Shown here in pieces: positions 1 to 7,033 of a stretch of DNA of 57,844 nucleotides. The stretch is from JABCZZ01 sp964454545. GTDB taxonomy: Bacteria; Pseudomonadota; Alphaproteobacteria; Rickettsiales; JABCZZ01. The DNA lies in assembly GCA_964454545.1 (NCBI GenBank), contig CAYVTI010000011.1:1-57844 (forward strand), in the 5' to 3' direction. A program made the position numbers and the translations under genes. Each line of letters begins with the position of its first letter. Positions within the stretch are counted from its first letter, which is position 1. The notes beneath the pieces were generated by a model that saw only the letters and a program-made list of their open reading frames with translations, made no database searches and was not told where the DNA came from.

Positions 1-53
1 GAATCACAAAAACAGACCACTGTAAATTATTACTTTTTTATAAGTCTATACCC

Positions 54-145
54 TAGGTTCTGGGAGTTAGGTTCTAGTGAATATTCTGGCTAATTAAACG
101 GAAATATACTATACGCTAGTACCCAGAACCTAGCCCCTAGAACCT
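54..145. repeat. Four copies of an octamer in inverted pairs ahead of pgsA
   Basis: The octamer TAGGTTCT occurs at 54-61 and 68-75, and its reverse complement occurs at 125-132 and 138-145, ending at the pgsA start codon (146). The pairs can nest (54-61 with 138-145, 68-75 with 125-132) into a stem-loop whose right arm abuts the ATG. Nothing else is seen in positions 1-145. A role in pgsA translation or as a mobile palindrome is inference. Confidence 0.55.
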
Positions 146-685
146 ATGAAAAAGCAGCTCCCCAACATATTGACCTATTCGCGCATACTGGTGATACCTT
201 TGCTGGTGCTGGTTTTCTATATCGGCACAACGACGGCCGACCTCGTCTGCGCCATGCTTTTCCTCTATGCGAGCATCACCGATTTCTTCGACGGCTATCT
301 GGCGCGCGCATGGCATGCCCATTCGAACCTAGGCAAATTCCTTGACCCGATAGCCGACAAGCTCCTTATTGCCACCTGCCTGATGCTGCTTGTTGGCAGC
401 CACCGGGCCGCCATACTGCCGTCGCTTGCTATTCTGTGCCGCGAGATACTGGTTTCAGGACTGCGGGAGTTTCTTGCCGATTTAAGAATAAGCGTGCCGG
501 TCTCCACCCTTGCCAAATACAAGACCGCCGCCCAGATGGTGGCGATTTTCCTGCTGCTGCTCGGGCCGGGATTTCCTATGCTGCAAACGCTTGGCGACAT
601 CCTGCTCTGGGCCGCCGCGCTGCTGACGCTTGTCACCGGCTACGCCTACCTGCGCACCGGGCTGAAGCATCTGGCGGAGGAGTAA
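146..685 (+). CDS. pgsA: CDP-diacylglycerol--glycerol-3-phosphate 3-phosphatidyltransferase
   Basis: This membrane enzyme makes phosphatidylglycerophosphate from CDP-diacylglycerol and glycerol-3-phosphate, the committed step to phosphatidylglycerol. The 179-residue protein has the full CDP-alcohol phosphotransferase signature: D46, D49-G50, A53-R54, G63, D67 and D71, with the family spacing. Several hydrophobic segments follow. The length is typical. The ATG at 146 directly follows an inverted repeat and has no obvious Shine-Dalgarno sequence. The last codons (650-668) are repeated almost exactly at 1293-1311, beyond the neighbouring toxin-antitoxin module, so this 3' end has probably been duplicated. 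The stop lies 4 bases before the convergent antitoxin stop. Confidence 0.95.
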   Translation: MKKQLPNILTYSRILVIPLLVLVFYIGTTTADLVCAMLFLYASITDFFDGYLARAWHAHSNLGKFLDPIADKLLIATCLMLLVGSHRAAILPSLAILCREILVSGLREFLADLRISVPVSTLAKYKTAAQMVAIFLLLLGPGFPMLQTLGDILLWAAALLTLVTGYAYLRTGLKHLAEE

Positions 686-689
686 TAAT

Positions 690-953
690 TTACTTTATAT
701 GTAAGCCTTCTTTAATAAGCTGTTTGATAAGAGTCTGATAAGGTATCACCAGTTCATTTGCCCTTTCCTTTACTTCATTGATCAGCCATTCCGGCAACCT
801 GATAGACACCGATCGGGTAGTAGGTTTCAGGTTGGGAAACCGGGCACGCTTGAAATCTCCCGGCTCAAAATGCTCTGTCAGGTCAAGATCCGCCCACCAT
901 TGCGCTTCCTTTTCCTCGTTCTTGAATTTCGATCTGTTAATTGGCTTTTTCAT
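690..953 (-). CDS. CopG-like ribbon-helix-helix antitoxin (partner of BrnT)
   Basis: An 87-residue protein with an N-terminal stretch typical of the CopG antitoxin family (residues 1-45, W-rich, acidic) and a ribbon-helix-helix DNA-binding segment at about 47-84 (TRSVSIRLPEWL and following helices). Such antitoxins neutralise their toxin and repress the shared promoter. It lies downstream of the BrnT-type toxin on the minus strand and overlaps it by 17 bases (937-953), so the two are translationally coupled. The toxin-first order is usual for BrnTA. The antitoxin is of the CopG type, not the DUF4415 type found in the second module at 1754-2086. Confidence 0.85.
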   Translation of the reverse strand: MKKPINRSKFKNEEKEAQWWADLDLTEHFEPGDFKRARFPNLKPTTRSVSIRLPEWLINEVKERANELVIPYQTLIKQLIKEGLHIK

Positions 954-1233
954 ACAAAACTACCTCTTTTTTATTTACGCTCCGCGCTGATATGATTCTG
1001 ATTCTTTTTTTTCTCAGGGTGAAAACGATATACAGCAACCTCCCTTTTTTCGTCTTGCCAAGCAGGATAAAACGGTCCTCCTTATCCGAGTGCTTTGCAT
1101 CGGCCGCTATCACTTTGTTTTCATCAAAAAATACTTCTTCAGCCTCTTCGGCGGCGACGTTATGCTTTTCCAGGCTTTTATGCCTGTTCCACTCGTCCCA
1201 TTCAAACCCTTCGACATCTTTGAATATATACAT
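937..1233 (-). CDS. brnT: BrnT family toxin (DUF497)
   Basis: A 98-residue protein with the BrnT/DUF497 pattern: an N-terminal FEWDEWNRHKSLEKHNV block matching the family's F-x-W-D-x2-K-x4-x-K-H-x-V element, a central ILLGK turn, a YIVFTLR strand and a terminal IRIISARSVNKKE block. BrnT toxins are RelE-fold endoribonucleases that stop translation and are bound by a ribbon-helix-helix antitoxin. The start at 1233 lies inside a 16-bp perfect palindrome (1225-1240), the likely autoregulatory operator. The length matches the family and nothing suggests damage. Confidence 0.9.
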   Translation of the reverse strand: MYIFKDVEGFEWDEWNRHKSLEKHNVAAEEAEEVFFDENKVIAADAKHSDKEDRFILLGKTKKGRLLYIVFTLRKKRIRIISARSVNKKEVVLYEKAN

Positions 1234-1251
1234 GTATATACTGTATTATAC
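1225..1251 (-). promoter_or_regulatory. Overlapping palindromes over the BrnT start, candidate operator
   Basis: TATATACATGTATATA (1225-1240) is a perfect 16-bp palindrome centred on the toxin start codon. A second, imperfect dyad with GTATA/TATAC ends spans 1234-1251. Ribbon-helix-helix antitoxins of BrnA type repress their own operon, so these dyads are good candidate operators. The assignment is inferred from position and symmetry. Confidence 0.5.
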
Positions 1252-1292
1252 AAATACCACCATCCATGTCAAGCATACTTAACCATGCCTGC

Positions 1293-1311
1293 CTACGCAC
1301 CGGGCTGAAGC
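1293..1311 (+). repeat. Degenerate copy of the pgsA 3' end
   Basis: Nineteen bases match the pgsA tail (650-668) at 18 positions. Read in frame, the copy gives LRTGLKRL against LRTGLKHL in PgsA, with a stop a few codons later. It lies on the far side of the first toxin-antitoxin module, so this module is flanked by direct repeats of the pgsA end. Confidence 0.7.
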
Positions 1312-1333
1312 GCCTAAGGGGTAAATAGCCATC

Positions 1334-1398
1334 GTCATTGCCGCCTGCGCGCCGACTCAACTATGCAGGGGAAATATTTCTGCATGACCCTTCCTGCC
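1334..1398 (-). repeat. Degenerate copy of the 3' end of the 2193-2633 gene plus collapsed palindromic repeat
   Basis: Positions 1363-1387 match 2215-2239 (the coding tail of the orphan gene) at 23 of 25 bases, with a 19-base identical core. Just before it, 1334-1350 resembles a shortened form of the palindromic element at 2097-2176 (shared GTCATTGCCGC and CCTGCGCG blocks). The second toxin-antitoxin module lies between the two copies. No gene is seen from 1252 to 1476. Confidence 0.7.
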
Positions 1399-1476
1399 AT
1401 TTGTTATTGAACAAACATCCAGCGAATAATAAGCTGCCTTTAGATAATTTCTTATCAATATTGACAAAGGAAATTA

Positions 1477-1773
1477 TTGGGGGTACAAATAATAGTGAAG
1501 ATTGAATTCAACTATAAAAAGAATCTGAAGAACAAATATGATCCTTCGCGGGGCTTCGGCTTTGAACGCGCTGAAATGATAGATTGGGAAACTGCGGTAA
1601 CGCTTGAGGATACGCGCAGGGATTATGGGGAACGCCGCTATATAACATATGGAATGATTGGCGAAAGGCTGCATGTGCTGGTATGGACGCCAAGGGGCAG
1701 AAAGCGCCGCGTGATAAGCCTGCGTAAAGCCAATCGGAGAGAAAGGAGTTTATATGAAGAAGAAATCCACTGA
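1477..1773 (+). CDS. brnT: BrnT family toxin (DUF497), second module
   Basis: A 98-residue BrnT/DUF497-type protein. It keeps the family's central turn (YITYGMIGERLHVLVW) and the terminal VISLRKANRRERSLYEEE block, which is close to the consensus RIISARKA-x-R-RE-x2-YEE. The N-terminal block (FNYKKNLKN) is less canonical than in the first module. The TTG start at 1477 follows AAAGGA with 5-base spacing; a GTG at 1495 is an alternative. It overlaps the downstream antitoxin by 20 bases (1754-1773). As in the family, it is predicted to be an RNase toxin held inactive by its partner. Confidence 0.85.
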   Translation: MGVQIIVKIEFNYKKNLKNKYDPSRGFGFERAEMIDWETAVTLEDTRRDYGERRYITYGMIGERLHVLVWTPRGRKRRVISLRKANRRERSLYEEEIH

Positions 1774-2086
1774 AACTTTCACGGCCAGCAATGGCGTAAA
1801 AATAGAATACAGTCCTGAATTGGAAGCTGCAAAACCGCTTAATGATGCCGAATGGAAAAGGATGAAGCGCGTAAAGACAGAGGCAGTGCTGTCGCCTGAA
1901 TACATGCAGGCCATCAATGAATTTGTCTCTAAAAAGATGCGTGGAAGGCCGCCCAAGCCCAATAAGAAGAAAGATATAAAGTTGCGCATTGATCCTGACG
2001 TGCTTAAGGCATTCAGGGCGACCGGCAAAGGCTGGCAGACACGGATGAATGATGCCCTGCGCCACTGGGCTGAAGAACGCATATAG
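1754..2086 (+). CDS. brnA: BrnA family antitoxin (DUF4415)
   Basis: A 110-residue protein whose C-terminal third (residues about 72-110) carries the BrnA signature KLRIDPDVLKAFRATGKGWQ followed by TRMNDALRHW, a ribbon-helix-helix fold that binds both DNA and the BrnT toxin. A basic, proline-containing linker precedes it (RGRPPKPNKKK). The gene starts inside the toxin gene with AGAAAGGAG upstream of its ATG, so translation is coupled. It is followed by a palindromic repeat element (2097-2176). Confidence 0.92.
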   Translation: MKKKSTETFTASNGVKIEYSPELEAAKPLNDAEWKRMKRVKTEAVLSPEYMQAINEFVSKKMRGRPPKPNKKKDIKLRIDPDVLKAFRATGKGWQTRMNDALRHWAEERI

Positions 2087-2096
2087 AAAAATTATC

Positions 2097-2176
2097 GTCA
2101 TTGCCGCGAAGGTGGCAATCTCTTCATCAATAGGATAAAATCCGGAAAAAGAGGTTCCCGCCTGCGCGGGAACGAC
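2097..2176. repeat. Palindromic dispersed repeat (REP-like)
   Basis: An 80-base element starting GTCATTGCCGCGAAGG and ending GCGGGAACGAC. It contains two hairpins: ATTGCC/GGCAAT near the left end and GTTCCCGC-CTGC-GCGGGAAC near the right end, with AATAGGAT in the middle. Relatives are seen at 4307-4351 and 12989-13083. The right hairpin could also act as a terminator-like structure, but no T-run follows. Confidence 0.6.
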
Positions 2177-2192
2177 GAGGAGGAAATAATAA

Positions 2193-2633
2193 TTAAGCGG
2201 CTTTCGCATCCACCATGCCGGGGAAATATTTCTGCATGGCTTCCTGAGTCTTTTTCTTACCTAATGCTTCATTATAAGCGTATTCAGCACCAGCTGGACG
2301 GGGCGGAATATCAAAATATAGGGAATTACTTCTAAATACGTCATCACTAAGAGATGAATAAAGGACTTTTTCTATTCCCATCTGATTAAAGACAGCCATC
2401 ATATCATCTGCATTAAAAAGTTCATGAACCTGATTCTTGTGCTTCTCATATAGATCACGCATCGCATGTAGAGCCCCCATCATGACCAATCCGTCCTCTA
2501 TATTGTCATCTTTTATTCTCATGCATGCTTCATGCTGAAGTAACATGTAAGTTATTTGCAAATTGCTAACTTGAAGAATTGTCTGTGCGATTTCTTCATT
2601 ATTTGTTCTGGCATTCTCGGAATTATAATTCAT
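2193..2633 (-). CDS. Hypothetical protein, 146 aa
   Basis: I do not recognise this protein. It is predicted to be soluble, acidic and mostly helical, has no signal peptide or membrane segment, and ends MQKYFPGMVDAKAA. It is AT-richer than its neighbours. It lies 35 bases downstream of the next orphan gene on the same strand, so the two may be co-transcribed. Its 3' end is duplicated at 1363-1387. The position between toxin-antitoxin modules suggests an accessory gene; a secreted effector is possible but nothing in the sequence shows it. Confidence 0.65.
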   Translation of the reverse strand: MNYNSENARTNNEEIAQTILQVSNLQITYMLLQHEACMRIKDDNIEDGLVMMGALHAMRDLYEKHKNQVHELFNADDMMAVFNQMGIEKVLYSSLSDDVFRSNSLYFDIPPRPAGAEYAYNEALGKKKTQEAMQKYFPGMVDAKAA

Positions 2634-2668
2634 AAAAAGTTACCTACTTTCCTTATTTGTATATTAGC

Positions 2669-4159
2669 CTACTGGCGAAAAGTACCACTAGGTAATCTTC
2701 CAGGAGCTTTTCCTCCTGCTACCTCCTGATATGCTTGAGATTGTTGCTTGGTTGCTTTAGCATGATCTGATATTACCACTGCAGCTTCATAAGTAGCCTT
2801 TGCTATCTTATCTACTATTTTAGCCCTTTGTTTCGGGTCTATATGATAATTATCAAAGTGAGTTTGGCAGAGTTGTTCAATCTGACTTTTGATATTACCT
2901 TTACTTACATGTCGACGTTGATCTGCCTGAAGCACTTGATCAGTTGTATCCTGTATAGCATTTAACTTGTTTACTTCACTGCCAACGCTGTCTTGGCTAG
3001 CATCTGTAATATTAGATGAATTATGCTGTGCCATTTGCAAACCAATGTTGCGTCTCTGTCCCCTCTGTTCATGAATAACTTTATTAAATTGAACATCTTG
3101 AAGAGATAGCTGTGTCACATATGCCTCTACAGAATTATTTATATCCCTAATCATCTGTGATCTTTCTTCCTCTTTAATCCTTCCTTTTGGAATTACCCAC
3201 AGAAATTTCGATCTATGTGTAGGGACATGATCCGCCACAAGCATAGCAAGGCGTTTCTCCACATCATCATCAAATCTAGTTTTTCCTTCTATTACTCTGG
3301 TGAGAATTTTATCTTTATCACCCACCTGTTCCACCACATCAGTGCCCAATACATCTTGAGCCAATAGATATAAGCGAGAGTAGTCCTCAGATCGCATACT
3401 GCCTTCCATAAATTTCTTATGCGATCTATCTAATTCATCTCCTAAAGCAACTCCTAAAACTTGACGCCCTCTTCCACTTGAATAAAGTTGCGCTAAGATT
3501 TGTACTTCTTGATCAGTGGGTACCACCGGTGGGTTTAAAAAATTTCCAAAGAATGATCTATTAGTATGTAGATCGCCGATAAAATCTGTTACTGCCGCCT
3601 GAGCAAATTCATCTGCACCAAGACCAGAAAATTTTGGATTATGAGAATAGCTTCTAACTCGTCTATCAAGCGCTTGGTCTAATACTTGGATAATAGGTGT
3701 CCACGACGAATCTAATTGTGGTTGTTGAGGCACAGTTTGAAACTGCATTGTTCCCAGCGGCTGGGACAACGGAACGATTGGTTGTTTAGGACCATTTGGC
3801 TGCGAAACTGGACCACTTGGTGCCACCACTGTCTGCAATGTTGGAGAAGATGCTAGTGTCAACGTTTGCTGAGCTAGTGCAGCATGTTTTTTCACCATCT
3901 GCTCAAGTCCGTTCGGCCAGTTTGCATCGGTATATGTTAAAAGTTCTCCTTGCAATGCTGTATCTCTAGCAAAATTAGCATTGAGACTGGATGGATTAGT
4001 CCGTATACCTCTCAAAATAGCATCTAATCCTGCCTGCTTCAATTCGTTCCAACCAATAGATGAATTGTTTCCTAATGCTTCAGCCATTCCATTAATATAA
4101 TCAGATTGAAACTCTGATAAAACACTATTCAGAGCTTGACTTGCTTGTACTACTGCCAT
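2669..4159 (-). CDS. Hypothetical protein, 496 aa, glutamine-rich
   Basis: I do not recognise this protein. It has an N-terminal helical region (1-110), a proline/glutamine-rich linker (about 111-150, with repeated QP/PQ), a long charged helical region (150-420) and a disordered-looking Gln/Ala/Lys tail. There is no signal peptide or transmembrane segment. The gene is clearly AT-richer than the housekeeping genes, which suggests acquisition or relaxed composition. It precedes the 146-aa orphan on the same strand. The Q-rich, modular, soluble character would suit a type IV effector or a structural protein, but that is speculation. Confidence 0.7.
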   Translation of the reverse strand: MAVVQASQALNSVLSEFQSDYINGMAEALGNNSSIGWNELKQAGLDAILRGIRTNPSSLNANFARDTALQGELLTYTDANWPNGLEQMVKKHAALAQQTLTLASSPTLQTVVAPSGPVSQPNGPKQPIVPLSQPLGTMQFQTVPQQPQLDSSWTPIIQVLDQALDRRVRSYSHNPKFSGLGADEFAQAAVTDFIGDLHTNRSFFGNFLNPPVVPTDQEVQILAQLYSSGRGRQVLGVALGDELDRSHKKFMEGSMRSEDYSRLYLLAQDVLGTDVVEQVGDKDKILTRVIEGKTRFDDDVEKRLAMLVADHVPTHRSKFLWVIPKGRIKEEERSQMIRDINNSVEAYVTQLSLQDVQFNKVIHEQRGQRRNIGLQMAQHNSSNITDASQDSVGSEVNKLNAIQDTTDQVLQADQRRHVSKGNIKSQIEQLCQTHFDNYHIDPKQRAKIVDKIAKATYEAAVVISDHAKATKQQSQAYQEVAGGKAPGRLPSGTFRQ

Positions 4160-4554
4160 AAACCCCTCATCGATCTAAGTCTTTCTTACCCTCCATTATA
4201 CATACTAAGCATTAACAGTGTGTTAATTTTATTTGACAGTTTTATGGCAGTTTTGTGACGGGGAACGTGGTGCGTGGCGGCGTGACGGGTGGCATGCGGG
4301 TATGCCGTCATTCCGGCGAAAGATGGAATCTAAGGAATTCAATAGGATGACAGAAAAACGCTACACATCGTCTAAAATGCATGGTATCTTGCCGCCAGCC
4401 AGTAGAATACAAGGATAAGTACGCCAAAAAAGCGCAAGTTCGGCGGTAAAAAAAGGAAATTTCACCAACTACCTAATAAAATCTATCATTTCAGACTTGC
4501 AACTCATAAGCTTGTTTTTATAATTAATTTGTTATAATATATAAAGGTAAGCGG
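4160..4554. other. Intergenic region with a palindromic repeat and remnants
   Basis: No supported gene. It contains the upstream regions of the orphan gene (minus) and of higB (plus), and a 45-base repeat with GTCAT/ATGAC ends (4307-4351) sharing the AATAGGAT core of the element at 2097-2176. Short open frames around 4350-4430 are lysine-rich and could be relics of a gene end, but they have no convincing start or homology that I can recognise. Confidence 0.5.
4512..4538 (+). promoter_or_regulatory. Candidate promoter for higBA
   Basis: TATAAT at 4533-4538 is a perfect -10 box. A weak -35 (TTGTTT, 4512-4517) lies 15 bases before it. AAAGG (4543-4547) is 7 bases ahead of the higB ATG at 4555. 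The region is very AT-rich and partly self-repeated. Confidence 0.45.
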
Positions 4555-4911
4555 ATGACGTTCAATATACGGTCGGTTGTCTGGCTTGGAAATTCCAGAA
4601 ATAGCCTGCAGGAGTTTCCTAAACAGGTTCGCAGCGATATGGGCATGGCGCTTTTTGCCGCTCAATGCGGCGAGACAGCCGAGCATGTTAAACCGTTCAA
4701 AGGAGTGGAGAGCGGTGTTTTTGAAATTGCCGAACGTTACAACAAGAATGCTTACCGAATCGTATACGGCGTTCAGATTGGAGAAAGAATATATGTCCTG
4801 CATGCCTTTCAGAAAAAATCCAAGAAGGGCATAGCTACTCCGAAACAGGACATGGATTTAATTATGAAACGTTACAAGGAAGCACGGGAGCACGCAAAAA
4901 ATGACCAGTAA
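4555..4911 (+). CDS. higB: HigB/RelE-type toxin (phage-derived Gp49-like)
   Basis: A 118-residue protein of the Gp49/HigB branch of the RelE superfamily. It shows the typical N-terminal strand (SVVWLGNSRNSLQEFP), a helix with QVRSDMGMAL, then GVESGVFEIAERYNKNAYRIVY and the strand YVLHAFQKKSKKGI. Members cut mRNA on the ribosome. It overlaps the HTH antitoxin gene by 11 bases (4901-4911), toxin first, as in higBA loci. It forms the third toxin-antitoxin module in the first 5.3 kb. Confidence 0.9.
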   Translation: MTFNIRSVVWLGNSRNSLQEFPKQVRSDMGMALFAAQCGETAEHVKPFKGVESGVFEIAERYNKNAYRIVYGVQIGERIYVLHAFQKKSKKGIATPKQDMDLIMKRYKEAREHAKNDQ

Positions 4912-5239
4912 GAAAATTACAGAAATTGAATTTGAAATAAGTTCTGACAACATCTTTGCCGATCTCGGCCTTGAGGATGCCGACGAGCTTTATACGCGGG
5001 CTGCGCTCGGCGTTCAGGTCCTGAGAATTATAAGAGAACGAGGCTACAGCCAGAAGGAAGCAGCCGAATTTCTTGGCCTGAAACAGCCGGAGGTCTCTGC
5101 AATCATGTGCGCGAAATTCAGCCGGTTCAGCCAGGAGCGCCTCATCGCTTTTCTTAATAAACTGAATCAGAAAGTGACTATACAGGTCAGCCGCCATTAT
5201 AAAGGCGAACCCTATCAGCAAGTCACTTTCGCTCCATAA
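4901..5239 (+). CDS. higA: XRE-family antitoxin (HigA-like)
   Basis: A 112-residue helix-turn-helix protein. An acidic N-terminal part (1-35) precedes the HTH (about 48-75: RGYSQKEAAEFLGLKQPEVS), which is the HTH_37 type found with Gp49-like toxins; a C-terminal strand (KVTIQVSRHY) follows. It should neutralise the upstream toxin and repress the operon. It ends 13 bases from the trxB stop on the opposite strand. Confidence 0.9.
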   Translation: MTSKKITEIEFEISSDNIFADLGLEDADELYTRAALGVQVLRIIRERGYSQKEAAEFLGLKQPEVSAIMCAKFSRFSQERLIAFLNKLNQKVTIQVSRHYKGEPYQQVTFAP

Positions 5240-5251
5240 TATGCCCAACAG

Positions 5252-6184
5252 CTAATGCGTCAGAAACCGTTCGGCCTCAAGGGCGGCCATGCAGCCGGTT
5301 CCGGCGGCGGTGACGGCCTGGCGGAAAATCTTGTCCTGCACGTCGCCTGCGGCAAAAACGCCAGTGATATTGGTCTGCGTCGTGCCCGGCCTGGTAATGA
5401 TGTATTTGTCCTCGTCCATAGCCACCTGCCCTTCAAAAATATGGGTATTGGGCATATGGCCGATGGCGATGAACGCCCCGTCGGTCCTGAACTCGGTTAC
5501 CTTCCCGGTCTTGAGGTTCCTGAGACGCGCGGCGGTAAGAGCAGGCGGGTCTTCCGTGCCGACGAATTCCTCGACCACGCTGTCCCAGATCACGGAAACC
5601 TTGGGATTACTGAACAGCCTCTCCTGCCCGATCTTCTCGGCGCGCAGGGAATCGCGGCGATGAATGAGCGTCACCTTGCTCGCAAGCTGGGCGAGGTATA
5701 ACGCCTCTTCCACCGCGCTGTTGCCGCCGCCTATTACCACCACTTCCTTATCGCGGAAGAAAAACCCGTCACAGGTCGCGCAGGCGGAGACGCCGAATCC
5801 CTGGAATGTCTGCTCGCCCGGCACATGGAGCCAGCGTGCCGAGGCGCCGGTCGCAATCACCAGCGTATCGCCAGTATAGACATCCCCGTTATCGCCCACG
5901 CAGATGAACGGCCGCCTGGACAAATCCACCCTCACAATCGTGTCGCGGAATATCTGCGTGCCGACGTGCAAGGCCTGTTTTTCCATCTGTTCCATGAGCC
6001 ACGGCCCTTTGACGGCGTGCTCGAAACCGGGAAAATTCTCCACATCCGTGGTGATGGTCAACTGCCCGCCGGGCTGCATGCCGTGCACCATAATGGGCTT
6101 GAGAGCCGCACGCGCGCCATAAATCGCTGCTGTGCATCCGGCAGCGCCGGAGCCGAGAATGAGGAGTTTGGTGTGATAATTCAT
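5252..6184 (-). CDS. trxB: Thioredoxin-disulfide reductase
   Basis: An FAD/NADPH enzyme that reduces thioredoxin in the cytoplasm. The 310-residue length is standard. Visible motifs: the FAD-binding GSGAAG (11-16), the redox-active CATC (C135, C138), the NADPH-binding GGGNSA (152-157), and the C-terminal FAD element GVFAAGDVQD. It lies upstream of nothing in its own operon; the peroxiredoxin gene on the same strand starts 713 bases upstream, and the two probably act together in peroxide defence through thioredoxin. Confidence 0.97.
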   Translation of the reverse strand: MNYHTKLLILGSGAAGCTAAIYGARAALKPIMVHGMQPGGQLTITTDVENFPGFEHAVKGPWLMEQMEKQALHVGTQIFRDTIVRVDLSRRPFICVGDNGDVYTGDTLVIATGASARWLHVPGEQTFQGFGVSACATCDGFFFRDKEVVVIGGGNSAVEEALYLAQLASKVTLIHRRDSLRAEKIGQERLFSNPKVSVIWDSVVEEFVGTEDPPALTAARLRNLKTGKVTEFRTDGAFIAIGHMPNTHIFEGQVAMDEDKYIITRPGTTQTNITGVFAAGDVQDKIFRQAVTAAGTGCMAALEAERFLTH

Positions 6185-6258
6185 AGCGGCTGTGACCTGC
6201 GGCCTGTGGCCTGATCCTTACAGATCGCTGACCACTGGCTACAAATCACATATTTTCC

Positions 6259-6897
6259 CTACAAGCTTTTCGCATGCTTTTTCAGGTAATTCGCAACGCC
6301 GGAAGCGGTTGCCTTCATGCCTTCCTCACCGCGGTTCCAGTTGGCCGGACAGACTTCGCCGTTCTCCTCATGGAAATTGAGCGCGTCGACCATGCGCAGC
6401 GCTTCATCGACATTGCGGCCAAGCGGCAGATCGTTGACGATCTGATGGCGCACTATGCCTTCACCGTCAATCAGGAACACGCCCCGAAACGCCACCGCCT
6501 CTCCCGTCAGCACGTCATAATCACGGGCGATCGATTTGGTGAGATCCGAAACCAGCGGGAACTGCACATCGCCGATACCGCCTTTTTCCACCGGCGTATT
6601 CTTCCATGCAAGATGGGTAAACTTCGAGTCTACCGACACGCCGATGAGCTCAGCGCCACGCGCCTTGAATTCCTTAACGCGGTTGTTGAACGCAATGATT
6701 TCCGAGGGGCAGACAAAAGTGAAATCGAGCGGATAGAAGAACAGAATCCCCTTCCTGCCCTTTTTGGTCACTTTTCCGTTTGCATCGCGCTTAATTCCAA
6801 GGTGGTTAAACAGGTTGAACTTGTCGTCAAACGAATTATCGGCCAGAACCGCGGACGCGGTGAAATCCGGCGCTACCTTACCTACTAATACAGCCAT
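6259..6897 (-). CDS. 2-Cys peroxiredoxin (AhpC/TSA family)
   Basis: Reduces hydrogen peroxide and organic peroxides, recycled by thioredoxin. The 212-residue protein has the peroxidatic motif DFTFVCPSE (C63) and the resolving VCPANW (C183), typical of 2-Cys Prx. An in-frame ATG at 6909 would give four extra residues, but GGGAGG overlaps that codon and serves as the Shine-Dalgarno sequence for the ATG at 6897, so I use the inner start. The C-terminal tail (about 184-212) is long enough for the YF-type helix region, although the classic YF pair is not obvious. Confidence 0.95.
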   Translation of the reverse strand: MAVLVGKVAPDFTASAVLADNSFDDKFNLFNHLGIKRDANGKVTKKGRKGILFFYPLDFTFVCPSEIIAFNNRVKEFKARGAELIGVSVDSKFTHLAWKNTPVEKGGIGDVQFPLVSDLTKSIARDYDVLTGEAVAFRGVFLIDGEGIVRHQIVNDLPLGRNVDEALRMVDALNFHEENGEVCPANWNRGEEGMKATASGVANYLKKHAKSL

Positions 6898-7033
6898 AAA
6901 ACCTCCCATGTAGATATGAAATTACGAGGGCGTCATATTAGTTCAACCTCCTGCGACAAATCAATCCTTTTATTTGAATTCCCTACTGAAAGGATGTAAG
7001 GATGTAATTCCTTTAAACAACAACTGCAGGTAT

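Noticed and set aside
1508..2209. Minus-strand frame of 233 codons across the second BrnT/BrnA module
   Set aside because: It is antisense to two recognised, overlapping toxin-antitoxin genes and crosses the palindromic repeat.
4233..4418. 61-codon plus-strand frame upstream of higB
   Set aside because: It runs through the palindromic repeat, has repeat-derived sequence and no family resemblance.
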